Shown here piece by piece: positions 42,783-51,655 of a stretch of 64,000 nucleotides of DNA. The position numbers and the translations under genes are program-made. The notes under the pieces were generated by a model. The model was not told the DNA's origin. It searched no databases and worked only from the letters and a program-made list of their open reading frames with translations. The stretch covers positions 1 to 64,000 of the forward strand of contig DDFC01000011.1 of NCBI GenBank assembly GCA_002336895.1, in the 5' to 3' direction. This stretch comes from Verrucomicrobiaceae bacterium UBA1938. GTDB taxonomy: Bacteria; Verrucomicrobiota; Verrucomicrobiia; Verrucomicrobiales; Verrucomicrobiaceae. Positions within the stretch are counted from its first letter, which is position 1. Each line of letters starts with the position of its first letter.

Positions 42783-45359
42783 ATGTCTTTTTCCCGCATT
42801 CTGCTCCCCCTGCTGCTCGCCTCCATCACCACCACGCACGCGCTGGAGGTACGCGTCTCCCCAGACCTCTCGCTGCCCCAGGCACTCGAACAAGTCCGCG
42901 CAGCGCGCAAAGCTGGCGACACCTCACCCGCCACCATCGTTCTCCCCGAGGGCACGATGGAAATGACGCAGCCGGTTCTGCTCGAGGCGCAGGATTCCAA
43001 TCTGACCATCACCGGCAGCAAGAGCACGCTCACCGGTGCCCCGCTCATCACCCACTGGGGACCGATGGCGGGCAATATCATGAAGGCAGATGTCTCCAAG
43101 CTGGTGCCCAAGGGCTTCATCCCCAGGCAGCTCCTGTGCAATGGCGAGCGGCAGATTCTGGCGCGCTATCCAAACATTGACGCCAAAGATCCCCTCTACG
43201 GCGGCTGGGCCTTTGTGGCGGAGTTTCCACCTGCAGGCGCCCCCGAGGGGCACCTGTGGAAACGCACGCTGTATGTAAAGCCGGAAGATGTGCGCAAGTG
43301 GGCGCACCCTGAGGAAGTGGAGCTGGACATCTTCGCGCAGTACGGCTGGTGGAATTTTGTGGAGCCCGTGGCCTCGCTGGATCCACAGACGCGTCTGCTC
43401 ACGCTGAAGAAAGACTGCAGCTACGACCTGCACCCGCACAACCGCTACCACTTCCAAAATGCACTCGAAGAACTCGATGCGCCCGGCGAATGGTACTACG
43501 ACAAGCGCGAAGGCATGCTGTATTTCATGCCGCCTCAGGAAAGTGATGCGGGCACTCCTGCCCGCAAAGAGGCCGCTGAAACTGCGGGCAAGCGTGCCCG
43601 CATCACTCCAGAGGTGCGCCTGCCGGTGCTGGAGAGCTTTTTCAAAGTGAAGGCCGGGGCGAAGAACATCGCCATTCGCGGGCTCACACTCACAGGCTGC
43701 CACGGCAGCGCCATCACCTTTGAGCGTGCGGAGGATTGTGTGGTGGAGCGCTGCATCATCACGCAGGTGGGCGCCTTTCATGGCAGCGGTGTGGGCGTGA
43801 GCGATGGCAAAAATGTGCGCGTCTCCCACTGCGAGATCAGCTACACGGGCAGCAACGGCATCAGCCTCAGTGGCGGCGACCGCAAGACACTCACCGGCCC
43901 CGGCCACTTGGCGGCGGACAACCACATCCACCACATGGGCGTCTTCAACAAGAACGCCTGCGGCATCAGCCTGTACGGCGTGGACAACACCGCCACGCAC
44001 AATCACATCCACGACGGCCCGCGCATGGGCGTGCAGATGAGCGGAAACAACCTCGTGGTGGAGTACAACCACCTGCACCACCTCTGCCTGGAGACGCAGG
44101 ACGGCGGCGCGATTTACACCGGCGGGCGCGACTGGATCAGCAGCCGTGGCAGCAAATGGCAGTATAATCTGATCCACGACGTCATCGGCTGCGGCCAGGA
44201 ATCCGGCGGGCTCAAACATCCCTGGTTCACCTTTGGCCTCTACCCGGACGACAACAGCGGCGGCATCGACATCATCGGCAACATCGTCTATCGCGTGGCC
44301 CACACGCCCATCCACATGCACAACTCACGCGACTGCATTGTGGAAAACAACGTCTTCGCCCTCGGCGGCAAATTCCAGTTCGACCTCCACGGCTGGACCA
44401 AGGATCAGCGCTTCTACACCAGCCACATTGATTCCATGATCAAGGGCTACGAATCCGTGGCAGGGCAGCTCGCGTGGAACAGCATGCGCAACATGGACCT
44501 GCACCCAAAGGACGCCATCCGCGAAGACGGCACCATGATGAGCGGCAACAGCTTCCAGCGTAACATCATGTTTGGAGACACCCCTGGCGTGAAGTACGGC
44601 GACATCCGCAACGCCTCGCCTAAGTACAACACCATCGACTACAACATAGCCTGGAACAGCGGCCACCCCATCGTCACCGGCATCAATCAGGTGGGCCCGG
44701 ACAAGGGCGAGCCGATTGTGATGGAGAACTTCGACAGCACCGAACCCGGCAAAACGCCGAAGGGCTGGGGCTTCAACCATCGCCCCAACAAGGACGTGCA
44801 GCTCGTGGTGGCAGATGGCGCGCTGCGCGTGGACTGCGCACTCGGCACACCGCCCAATCCGAAGAGTGTCTTTCACGGCCCCGATGTGCCGATCAAGCCC
44901 GGCGCTGCCTATCGCGTGAAGCTCCGCGTCAGATCCACCGAACCCACGGCCAAGCTCAGCCTCGCCTTTGCCTCCTTCAAAAACGGCGAAGGCTACTGGC
45001 AGGCCGGCAGCACCAGCATCACCGCCACCAGCGAGTGGAAGGAAGTCGAAGCCACCGGCCGCATGCTGCGCGAGAACGAATCCGGGTGGAAGCCCTGGAT
45101 GAAAGCCTTCTGGCTGCGCATCGACTGCCACGAGCCCAAAGGCCAGGTCTTCATCGACGACGTACGCATCACCGAAGCCGAACCCCTCGACGAATGGGCC
45201 GCCTGGCAGAACGCCGGATGGGACAAACACAGCCTCGTGGCCGATCCTCTGTTTGAGGACTGGCAGAACGACGACTTCCGCCTCAAGCCCGAGTCACCGG
45301 CCTTCAAGCTCGGGTTCAAGAAGATCCCGGTGGAGAAAATTGGAATCCGAACAGAGTAA
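42783..45359 (+). CDS. Secreted right-handed parallel beta-helix protein, probable carbohydrate-active enzyme
   Basis: An 858-residue exported protein (signal MSFSRILLPLLLASITTTHA). The N-terminal part has a substrate-domain pattern known from GH141-like beta-helix enzymes (LLCNGERQILARYPN, then WYYDKREGMLYFMPP). The central region (about 300-560) contains repeated helix coils (IRGLTLTGCHGSAITFE, VSHCEISYTGSNGISLSGG, GNIVYRVAHTPIHMHNS). A C-terminal CenC-like carbohydrate-binding beta-sandwich follows (about 655-800). GH141 includes fucosidase/xylanase activities, but the substrate here cannot be read. The ATG at 42783 is used because the signal peptide begins there. Confidence 0.85.
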   Translation: MSFSRILLPLLLASITTTHALEVRVSPDLSLPQALEQVRAARKAGDTSPATIVLPEGTMEMTQPVLLEAQDSNLTITGSKSTLTGAPLITHWGPMAGNIMKADVSKLVPKGFIPRQLLCNGERQILARYPNIDAKDPLYGGWAFVAEFPPAGAPEGHLWKRTLYVKPEDVRKWAHPEEVELDIFAQYGWWNFVEPVASLDPQTRLLTLKKDCSYDLHPHNRYHFQNALEELDAPGEWYYDKREGMLYFMPPQESDAGTPARKEAAETAGKRARITPEVRLPVLESFFKVKAGAKNIAIRGLTLTGCHGSAITFERAEDCVVERCIITQVGAFHGSGVGVSDGKNVRVSHCEISYTGSNGISLSGGDRKTLTGPGHLAADNHIHHMGVFNKNACGISLYGVDNTATHNHIHDGPRMGVQMSGNNLVVEYNHLHHLCLETQDGGAIYTGGRDWISSRGSKWQYNLIHDVIGCGQESGGLKHPWFTFGLYPDDNSGGIDIIGNIVYRVAHTPIHMHNSRDCIVENNVFALGGKFQFDLHGWTKDQRFYTSHIDSMIKGYESVAGQLAWNSMRNMDLHPKDAIREDGTMMSGNSFQRNIMFGDTPGVKYGDIRNASPKYNTIDYNIAWNSGHPIVTGINQVGPDKGEPIVMENFDSTEPGKTPKGWGFNHRPNKDVQLVVADGALRVDCALGTPPNPKSVFHGPDVPIKPGAAYRVKLRVRSTEPTAKLSLAFASFKNGEGYWQAGSTSITATSEWKEVEATGRMLRENESGWKPWMKAFWLRIDCHEPKGQVFIDDVRITEAEPLDEWAAWQNAGWDKHSLVADPLFEDWQNDDFRLKPESPAFKLGFKKIPVEKIGIRTE

Positions 45360-45369
45360 ACCATTGGTC

Positions 45370-45642
45370 ATGGAAAGCATAACAGCGGCAGGAAATGTCG
45401 AAGTGCCTGCCTATCTCGCTTTGCAGGAATTGGGGTTTGCCATTGAACGACGCACTCAAGACAGTGATACAGAACTATGGGTCGCTTCAAACAGCACCTT
45501 CACGTTCTCCGCACCGTCTCTTTTGGAACTTCTTGGCCTCTGCACAATGAGGCAAATTCGCGGCCCCAATTGGAAAGCCGATGATGATCAAATCGATCGT
45601 TACTTATCGACTTATTCCCCCCAGAGTGCTTTGAAAACTTAG
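45370..45642 (+). CDS. Small hypothetical protein of atypical base composition
   Basis: A 90-residue soluble protein (MESITAAGNVEVPAYLALQE to SALKT). The first 50 residues suggest an alpha/beta fold resembling small immunity or accessory proteins; I recognise no family. Its GC content is clearly lower than the genes on each side, and it sits only 10 bp after the beta-helix gene. It may be a recent arrival. Coding potential is moderate. Confidence 0.5.
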   Translation: MESITAAGNVEVPAYLALQELGFAIERRTQDSDTELWVASNSTFTFSAPSLLELLGLCTMRQIRGPNWKADDDQIDRYLSTYSPQSALKT

Positions 45643-45779
45643 CAGGGGAACTCGAATTATTCCTCGTCACCGCGTGCGCGAGAGCGTCTTGTGGACGAGT
45701 TGGCTTGCCGTGCACGTACTCCGCTCCACAGTGATGAAACAACATCTCTGCCTACCTTTTCAAACGTATCCCCTCCCCC

Positions 45780-46766
45780 ATGACGTCCCAGTTCCTCCAA
45801 TTCGACCGCACGGGCAATCCTGCCGAGGTTTTGCAGATTCAAGAGCGCGAGCTCACGCCGCCGGAAGGGCATGAGGTGCGGGTGCGGATGCGGTATGCGC
45901 CGGTGAATCCGGCGGACCTGAATTTCATGGAGGGCACCTATGGCCGTGCGGCGCATCCGCCGTGCATTCCCGGGCACGAGGGCTGCGGCGAGGTGGAGGC
46001 CGTGGGCAGCGCGGTGACCTCTCTGGAAAAAGGAGATGTGGTCATGCCGCTGGTGGGCACGGGCTGCTGGACGCAGCACCTCACCGCGCCGGAGCATCAC
46101 TTTGCCAAGCTGCCGCCGCAGATCGACCAGGTGCAGGCCAGCATGCTGCGCATCAATCCGGTCACGGCCTGGGCGCTGCTGAAGAACTACACCGACCTGC
46201 CCAAGGGCGCGTGGGTGGCGCAGAATGCGGCAAACTCCGGCGTGGGCCGCGCCTTCATCCAGCTGGCCAGGCACTTCGGACTGCGCACGATCAACTTTGT
46301 GCGCCGCCTGGAACTGGCGGATGAACTGAAAACGCTGGGCGCGGATGCCGTGCTGCTGGACACCGATGAGGGTGTGGCGGAGGCGAAAAAGATCGTGGGT
46401 CATGATCCGGTGATGCTGGCCACGAACGCCGTGGGCGGAGACAGCGCGATCCATCTGATGGACCTGCTGAGCCCCGAGGGCATTCTCGTCACCTACGGCG
46501 CCATGAGCCGCCGCAGCCTGAAGGTGCCGAACAAATTCCTCATCTTTAAAAACCTGCAGCTTCACGGGCTGTGGATCACCAAGTGGTTTGAGAAGGCCCC
46601 CACAGCGGAGCTGTACCAGGTGCTGGATCCCCTGGCACGCATGATCGAAAGCGGCGAACTGGTGACGGCCATCGATGAGATCGTGCCGCTGGCGGAGTAC
46701 CAGCGGGCGATCAAGCGGGCGCAGGAAGGCTCCCGCGGCGGCAAGGTGATCCTCGATCTCGCATAA
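45780..46766 (+). CDS. MDR-family enoyl reductase / quinone oxidoreductase-like (MECR-like)
   Basis: A 328-residue medium-chain dehydrogenase/reductase. It has the GroES-like domain (YAPVNPADLNFMEGTYG, PPCIPGHEGCGEVEAVG) and a Rossmann domain with AQNAANSGVGRAFIQLA, the AANSGVG nucleotide loop seen in MECR/ETR1 enoyl-thioester reductases. The catalytic zinc ligands of alcohol dehydrogenases are absent. MECR-type enzymes reduce trans-2-enoyl thioesters with NADPH. The ATG follows a long C-rich tract (CCCCTCCCCC). SurE starts 6 bp downstream, so the two are probably co-transcribed. Confidence 0.88.
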   Translation: MTSQFLQFDRTGNPAEVLQIQERELTPPEGHEVRVRMRYAPVNPADLNFMEGTYGRAAHPPCIPGHEGCGEVEAVGSAVTSLEKGDVVMPLVGTGCWTQHLTAPEHHFAKLPPQIDQVQASMLRINPVTAWALLKNYTDLPKGAWVAQNAANSGVGRAFIQLARHFGLRTINFVRRLELADELKTLGADAVLLDTDEGVAEAKKIVGHDPVMLATNAVGGDSAIHLMDLLSPEGILVTYGAMSRRSLKVPNKFLIFKNLQLHGLWITKWFEKAPTAELYQVLDPLARMIESGELVTAIDEIVPLAEYQRAIKRAQEGSRGGKVILDLA

Positions 46767-46772
46767 CGAGCC

Positions 46773-47462
46773 ATGCACGTGCTTCTGACGAACGATGATG
46801 GCATCTCCGCCCCCGGGCTGCAGGCGCTGGAAAATGCGGTGAAACACCTCGGCTGGGACTACAGCATCGTGGCTCCGGCCACGGAGCAGAGCCAGTGCGG
46901 CCATCGTGTGACGACACACCAGCCACTGAAGGTGGAGACACGCGGAGAGAACCGCCACGCGGTGCACGGCACACCGGCAGACTGCGTTCGGCTGGCGCTG
47001 TTTGCGCTGGATTTGAAGCCAGACCTCGTGCTCTCGGGCGTGAATGCAGGCGGCAATCTGGGGCAGGACATCGTGATCTCCGGCACCGTGGCGGCGGCGC
47101 GGGAGGCGGCGTATCATGGCATCCGCAGCATGGCGCTCTCTCATTACATGATCCGGGAGCTGACAGTGGACTGGCAGCGCACAGCGGCGTGGATGGCGGA
47201 GATCGTGCGGGAGAGGCATGCGCAGGAGCACCTGCACAGCACGTTTTGGAACATCAATCTGCCCCACCTGCCCGCCGGGCCTGCGGAGCTGCCGCCGCGT
47301 GTGCTCTGCCACCCGGCGCGCTCGCCGCTGAATGTGAGCTACCGCAGGGCGGAGGAAGGCTACACGTATGATGCCTCCTACGCCTCCCGCCCGCGAGATC
47401 CGGGCTCGGACGTGGAGGCCTGCTTCGGCGGGAGCGTGGCGGTGACGCTGCTGCGGGTGTGA
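46773..47462 (+). CDS. surE: 5'/3'-nucleotidase SurE
   Basis: A 229-residue SurE. It shows the metal-binding start LLTNDDGISAPGLQAL, then APATEQSQCGHRVT, HGTPADCVRLAL, the second site SGVNAGGNLGQDIVISGTVAAAREA, and a C-terminal region ending SVAVTLLRV. SurE dephosphorylates nucleoside monophosphates and short polyphosphates in the cytoplasm, often under stress. It is the second gene of a pair with the MDR reductase. Length is slightly shorter than usual (about 250) but all motifs are present. Confidence 0.96.
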   Translation: MHVLLTNDDGISAPGLQALENAVKHLGWDYSIVAPATEQSQCGHRVTTHQPLKVETRGENRHAVHGTPADCVRLALFALDLKPDLVLSGVNAGGNLGQDIVISGTVAAAREAAYHGIRSMALSHYMIRELTVDWQRTAAWMAEIVRERHAQEHLHSTFWNINLPHLPAGPAELPPRVLCHPARSPLNVSYRRAEEGYTYDASYASRPRDPGSDVEACFGGSVAVTLLRV

Positions 47463-47491
47463 GCTGACTCACTCCCGCCGTCCCTCTGCGG

Positions 47492-48472
47492 CTATTTGCG
47501 CGGAGCGGGCATTTTGTCGAGAAGCTGCTGCAGCTCCCTGGCCTGCGTATTGTCAGGACCAAATTTGTTTTTGATGGCCTCCAGCGCCTGGGTGGCCTCC
47601 TGCCGGGCTTCGGGGTATTTGCTGGCCATGCTCAGACATAGGGCGAACTGGGAGCGCACGACGGCGGTGTCGGGGTGGTCTTTGCCCGGTTTTTGATCCA
47701 TGTGCTTCAGCACGGCGCGGTACTCTCTTTCGGCCTCGGAGACGTTTCCCTGATCCCGCAGCACACCGGCCAGAATGCCGCGCGCCACGAGCGTGGGCTG
47801 CGCGTTCTCTCCGAGCACGCGCTCGTCGATCTTGATGAGCTCCCGCAGCTCGCCTTCGGCCTCGGCGTACTTGCGTTCATCGCTTAGCACGGTGGCGAGG
47901 TTGCCACGATTGAGCAGGGTGGCGGGATGCTCCTCGCCATAGACGCGCTTGAACTCCTCCAGCACGGCGCGCACCTCTTTTTCGGCGTCGTTGTACTTGT
48001 GCTCCTCATGCAGGGTTTCCGCCAGGGCGTTGTGGATGCGCAGGGTCTCGGGCTTGTCGGGGCCGGAGTGCTTCACATGCCCCTGCCAGGCGGCACGCAG
48101 CTCCACTTCGGCTTCGGCAAATTTTTCCTGGGCACGCAGGCAGTTTCCCAGCGCCGCCTGGCACTCCGGCAGCAGGGCGTTGTCCGGACCAAAGAGAGTC
48201 CTGAACTCCGTCACGAGCGCACGCAGCACCTTCTCCGCCTCCTCATATTTGCCGGCCTGGAGGAGGTCGCGTGCAGACGCCTGGTTCTTTTTGATCTCCT
48301 CCGCTTTTTTCTTCAGTTCAGGCGGCAGCCCCTCGGGCATCTTCATGTCGGCAGGCGGCCTCTCCCGGCTGCCCTCAGGCGGCTTGCCCGGAGTGTCTGC
48401 GGCAGCGGCGGCGGGTGCCGCCAGGAGAGCGGGTGCTAGGAGGGTGCAGAGAATGGCAAAGGCGGGCTTCAT
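47492..48472 (-). CDS. Secreted tetratricopeptide-repeat protein
   Basis: A 326-residue exported protein (signal MKPAFAILCTLLAPALLAAPAAAA). After a Pro/Gly/Glu-rich, charged linker come at least five kinesin-light-chain-type TPR units of 42 residues (pattern YxxAExxLRxLVxEFxxxFGPDNxxLLxxxxxLAxxL, e.g. EEAEKVLRALVTEF, AEAEGELRELIKID). TPR arrays mediate protein-protein contacts, here in the periplasm or outside. It ends with KMPAPRK. The open frame begins 10 codons earlier without signal features, so this ATG is preferred. Partner unknown. Confidence 0.87.
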   Translation of the reverse strand: MKPAFAILCTLLAPALLAAPAAAAADTPGKPPEGSRERPPADMKMPEGLPPELKKKAEEIKKNQASARDLLQAGKYEEAEKVLRALVTEFRTLFGPDNALLPECQAALGNCLRAQEKFAEAEVELRAAWQGHVKHSGPDKPETLRIHNALAETLHEEHKYNDAEKEVRAVLEEFKRVYGEEHPATLLNRGNLATVLSDERKYAEAEGELRELIKIDERVLGENAQPTLVARGILAGVLRDQGNVSEAEREYRAVLKHMDQKPGKDHPDTAVVRSQFALCLSMASKYPEARQEATQALEAIKNKFGPDNTQARELQQLLDKMPAPRK

Positions 48473-48558
48473 GGCAGGTTGGCGGCCTGCATCAAACGCC
48501 AAAGTGCAGCGGAAGTCTTGTCTTTTTCAGCATGGTTTCGCCTGAGGCGCGCGTCTCT

Positions 48559-50226
48559 TCAGCAGAGCTGCGCGATGACCTGCGCCACCACGATGCGCAG
48601 CAGCATGGTGAGCGGGTACACGGTGGCATAGGCCACGGCCGGGGAGTCGCAGCGTGCCATGGCGGTGGCAAAGGCGAGTGCGGGCGGGTCCGTCATGCCG
48701 CCTGAGAGCAGGCCGCAGATGGTCATGAAATTGATCCGGTGCACCTTGCGCGCCAGAAAGCCCACCACCAGCAGCGGCAGCATGGTCACCAGCACGCCCA
48801 GCAGCACCCACTGCAGCCCCTGGGCGGAGAAGACCGTGGCGACAAAGTGCTCCCCAGAGAGCAGACCCACATTGGCCAGGAAGAGGATGATGCCCAGCTC
48901 CCGCAGGGCACGGTTGGCATTCAGCGGCATGTGCATGACCATGGGGCCCAGCCGCCCCAGATGGCTCATGAGGATGGCGACCACGAGCGGCCCGCCGGCC
49001 AGCCCCAGACGCACGGGCGCAGGCAGCCCTTCGATGTGCAGCGGGTACAGCCCCAGCAGCACGCCGAGCAGGATGCCTGCAAAGATGGCGGCAAATTTTG
49101 TCTCCTGCAGCACCAGCACTTCATTTCCCAGCGTGCGGGTGGCGGCGCTGAGGGAGTCCTCATCCCCCACGAGCTGGAGCGTGTCGCCAAACTGCAGTCG
49201 CAGGTCCGGCAGCGCGGTGAAGAAGAGATCCCCGCGGCTCACGCGAGTGACGGTGACGCCGTGAAAGTGATCAAGCCCCAGCTCGCGCACAGTTTTACCG
49301 AGCAGCTTTTTGTTGGTCAGCACCACGCGACGGTACGTGATGCGGCCGGGCGCCTTCATGAGATTCTCCTCACTCAGGCTGCCGATGACGAGTCGAAACT
49401 GGTCCAGATGCGACTGCGTGCCCACGGCCATGACCACATCCCCCACATGCAGCACCGTCTCCGGCGAGGCGGCGGCCACTTCCACCGCCGAGGCCGGACG
49501 ATGGCGGGAGACGACCACACTGTTCTCCTGGATCCCCAGCACATGGGCGATGCTGACGCCGTTGAGGTTCGGATTTTCCACGCGCAGGTTCATTCGCTGC
49601 AGGGGCTCCACCCCTTCCCCCTGCTCCTGGCGGAAGAGCCCGGCCTCCGCGTCCACGTCCACTTTGAAAAACACCCGCAGCGCGATGAGCGAGACAATGA
49701 TGCCCACGATGGCCAGCGGATAGGCCGCTGCGTAGGAGAGCGCGGGCAGCGTGACCAGTGCCGGGGTCGCATGCGCCGCCGCGAGCGCCTGCTGCGCCGC
49801 ACCTAGCGCGGGTGTGTTCGTGGTGGCTCCGGCAAAGAGGCCCGCCACCGCCGGCAGCGGCATGCCAAAGAGCCAGCCTCCTGCCAGGGCCACTGCCGCG
49901 CCCAGCAGCACAAGGATGAGGGCGTAGGTATTGAGCAGGCGCCCCTGCCTCTTCAGCGAGGCAAAGAAGCCCGGCCCCATCTGCATGCCGAGAGCAAAGA
50001 CAAACAGCACCAGGCCAAACTCCTTCAAAAAATGCGCCACCTCAGCATTCGGATGCATGCCGAAATGCGCCGCCATCAGTCCCGCAAAGAGCACGCCCGC
50101 CGTGCCCAGCCTCACGCCCCTGACACGGATGTGCCCCAGGCCGATGCCGCCGAGGATGACAATGCTGTAGGTGAGCAGGTCGGCGGCGACGGGATTGTCC
50201 TGATGCAGAGATTGAAGAAGAGGCAT
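48559..50226 (-). CDS. AspT/YidE/YbjL-family transporter with two TrkA-C domains
   Basis: A 555-residue membrane protein with the AspT/YidE duplication layout: five helices (residues about 15-185), two TrkA-C (RCK_C) domains in the middle (around LRVENPNLNGVSIAHVLGIQ and YRRVVLTNKKLLGKTVRELG), then five more helices. Repeat signatures are FGLVLFVFALGMQMGPGF with GLFAGATTNTPAL, and LGIILFLANVGLLSGEHF with CGLLSGGMTDPPALAFA. AspT is an aspartate/alanine exchanger; YidE-type substrates are unknown. It is divergent from the truncated hemoglobin gene. The ATG at 50226 precedes the first helix; longer frames lack features. Confidence 0.92.
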   Translation of the reverse strand: MPLLQSLHQDNPVAADLLTYSIVILGGIGLGHIRVRGVRLGTAGVLFAGLMAAHFGMHPNAEVAHFLKEFGLVLFVFALGMQMGPGFFASLKRQGRLLNTYALILVLLGAAVALAGGWLFGMPLPAVAGLFAGATTNTPALGAAQQALAAAHATPALVTLPALSYAAAYPLAIVGIIVSLIALRVFFKVDVDAEAGLFRQEQGEGVEPLQRMNLRVENPNLNGVSIAHVLGIQENSVVVSRHRPASAVEVAAASPETVLHVGDVVMAVGTQSHLDQFRLVIGSLSEENLMKAPGRITYRRVVLTNKKLLGKTVRELGLDHFHGVTVTRVSRGDLFFTALPDLRLQFGDTLQLVGDEDSLSAATRTLGNEVLVLQETKFAAIFAGILLGVLLGLYPLHIEGLPAPVRLGLAGGPLVVAILMSHLGRLGPMVMHMPLNANRALRELGIILFLANVGLLSGEHFVATVFSAQGLQWVLLGVLVTMLPLLVVGFLARKVHRINFMTICGLLSGGMTDPPALAFATAMARCDSPAVAYATVYPLTMLLRIVVAQVIAQLC

Positions 50227-50372
50227 TGCTTCTTCATTGGCACATAGGGTGCCAGTTGCGCGACGCTTTTTTGTGTCGTTCTTGCGTGCATTCAGAGCGC
50301 CCGCTGGCATTCGCTGTGCCTCGCTTGGTTTGCCCCGGCACACGTGCATAGTTTGTGCTTAGAGGGTGGTGT

Positions 50373-50747
50373 ATGAAAACCGAAAACGCTTCTCTCTACG
50401 AACGTCTCGGCGGCGAGGACATGATCGCCGCACTCATCCCAGCCTTTTACGTGCGCGTGCTGGCAGATCCTGAGCTGGGCCCGTTTTTCAAACACACGGA
50501 GCTGGAAAAGCTGCACGCCATGCAGCGCGAGTTCTTTGTCATGGCCACGGGCGGCCCCATCAGCTACAGCGGCCGGCCGCTGGCGCATGCGCACCACGGG
50601 CGCGGCATCACCAAGCACCACTTCGCGCTGTTCACCGGACACCTGGTGGAGACGCTGCAGGACATGGGTGTGACCCGCGAGGAGGCGGACGAGGTGATCG
50701 AACGCATCAACGCCAGCACCAACGAAATCACCGGCACCTCCTATTGA
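50373..50747 (+). CDS. Truncated hemoglobin (group I/II, GlbN-like)
   Basis: A 124-residue globin of normal truncated length. It begins SLYERLGGEDMIAALIPAFY, continues DPELGPFFKHTELEKLHAMQREFF and has the proximal-His region LAHAHHGRGITKHHFALFTGHL. Such globins bind O2 or NO in the cytoplasm and support NO detoxification or oxygen sensing. It has one of the few purine-rich leaders here (AGAGGGTGGTGT before ATG). The DUF2490 gene follows at once (stop then GTG), so the two may be an operon. Confidence 0.93.
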   Translation: MKTENASLYERLGGEDMIAALIPAFYVRVLADPELGPFFKHTELEKLHAMQREFFVMATGGPISYSGRPLAHAHHGRGITKHHFALFTGHLVETLQDMGVTREEADEVIERINASTNEITGTSY

Positions 50748-50753
50748 GTGCGC

Positions 50754-51404
50754 ATGCCACGCCTGCTGCTGATTTTACTGCTTCTGATGCTCCAGCCACG
50801 GCTGCTGCATGCGGACGAGTGGTGGGCGTGGTCGAATGTGGACTACTACCGCAAGCCGCCCTGGACCGGCAGCGTGTTCATGGCCAACTTTGCCGATGAG
50901 GTGGATGGCTCGTATGCGCAGATGGTGAGCCCGCGCGTGAAGTACGCCGCCACGAGGTGGCTGGATCTCGGGCTGGGGCTCTCGACATTCAGGCTGGAAA
51001 ACATCGCCACGGGCGATCACTACAACCAGCTGCGCACGGAGCTGGAGGTCGATCCGCACTATAACCTGACCAAACAACTGCGCGCAGACTGGCGCAACCG
51101 CATGGAGTGGCGCGACAATCAGGGCGCTCCCGCCACGGCCAACCGCACCCGCCACCGCCTGCAGCTGGCATGGACGCTGCCACAGCCGCTGGGGCCACTG
51201 ACGCGTGTCTTTGCCAGTGATGAGTGCCTGATGGACCTGCACCTGCGCCGCCAGACCGAGAACCGGGTGGTGCCGCTGGGGCTGACCTTCAAGATCACCG
51301 GCTCGATGGATCTGGACGTTTTTTACATGATCGACTCCAAACGGACCAAGACGGAGTGGAAGCATGAGTCGGTGCTGGGCACGTACCTGCGGGTGAGGTT
51401 TTGA
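50754..51404 (+). CDS. DUF2490-family outer-membrane protein
   Basis: A 216-residue exported protein with a strong signal peptide (MPRLLLILLLLMLQPRLLHAD). The mature part is a predicted beta-barrel: WWAWSNVDYYRKPPWTG, then alternating amphipathic strands, ending LGTYLRVRF, the Phe-terminated outer-membrane signature. Placement in DUF2490 is from the start motif and barrel spacing. Function unknown. A GTG at 50748, right after the stop codon of the globin gene, is an alternative start two codons earlier. Confidence 0.8.
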   Translation: MPRLLLILLLLMLQPRLLHADEWWAWSNVDYYRKPPWTGSVFMANFADEVDGSYAQMVSPRVKYAATRWLDLGLGLSTFRLENIATGDHYNQLRTELEVDPHYNLTKQLRADWRNRMEWRDNQGAPATANRTRHRLQLAWTLPQPLGPLTRVFASDECLMDLHLRRQTENRVVPLGLTFKITGSMDLDVFYMIDSKRTKTEWKHESVLGTYLRVRF

Positions 51405-51655
51405 GGTGGGCCTGAATCGGGGAGTGCGCGGCAGGCCGTGTTTGGAAAAGCCCGGCGCATTGTCAGGCCGCTGAAACGCGGAGAGCGCTTTGCGTTCTGG
51501 AGTGCTCCAGTCCTCTGGAGCTTTGCGCAGACCAATGGACGCACGAAAGCGCCGGAGGTCCGGCGCACTCCAGGACGCAGCCGCGCACGCGTTCGGCCTG
51601 GAGTTTCCCCGGAGCTTTGCTTGTCCACCGGCACCTCTGAAGCGTAAGAGCAGGG
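51405..51655. repeat. Repeat-like non-coding gap before the MFS gene
   Basis: A 251-bp GC-rich stretch with recurring words, for instance GGAGCTTTGC twice (near 51518 and 51610), CTGGAGTGCTCCAG and GGAGGTCCGGCGCACTCCAGG. This resembles scattered intergenic repeats. No gene is supported in it. Confidence 0.35.
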
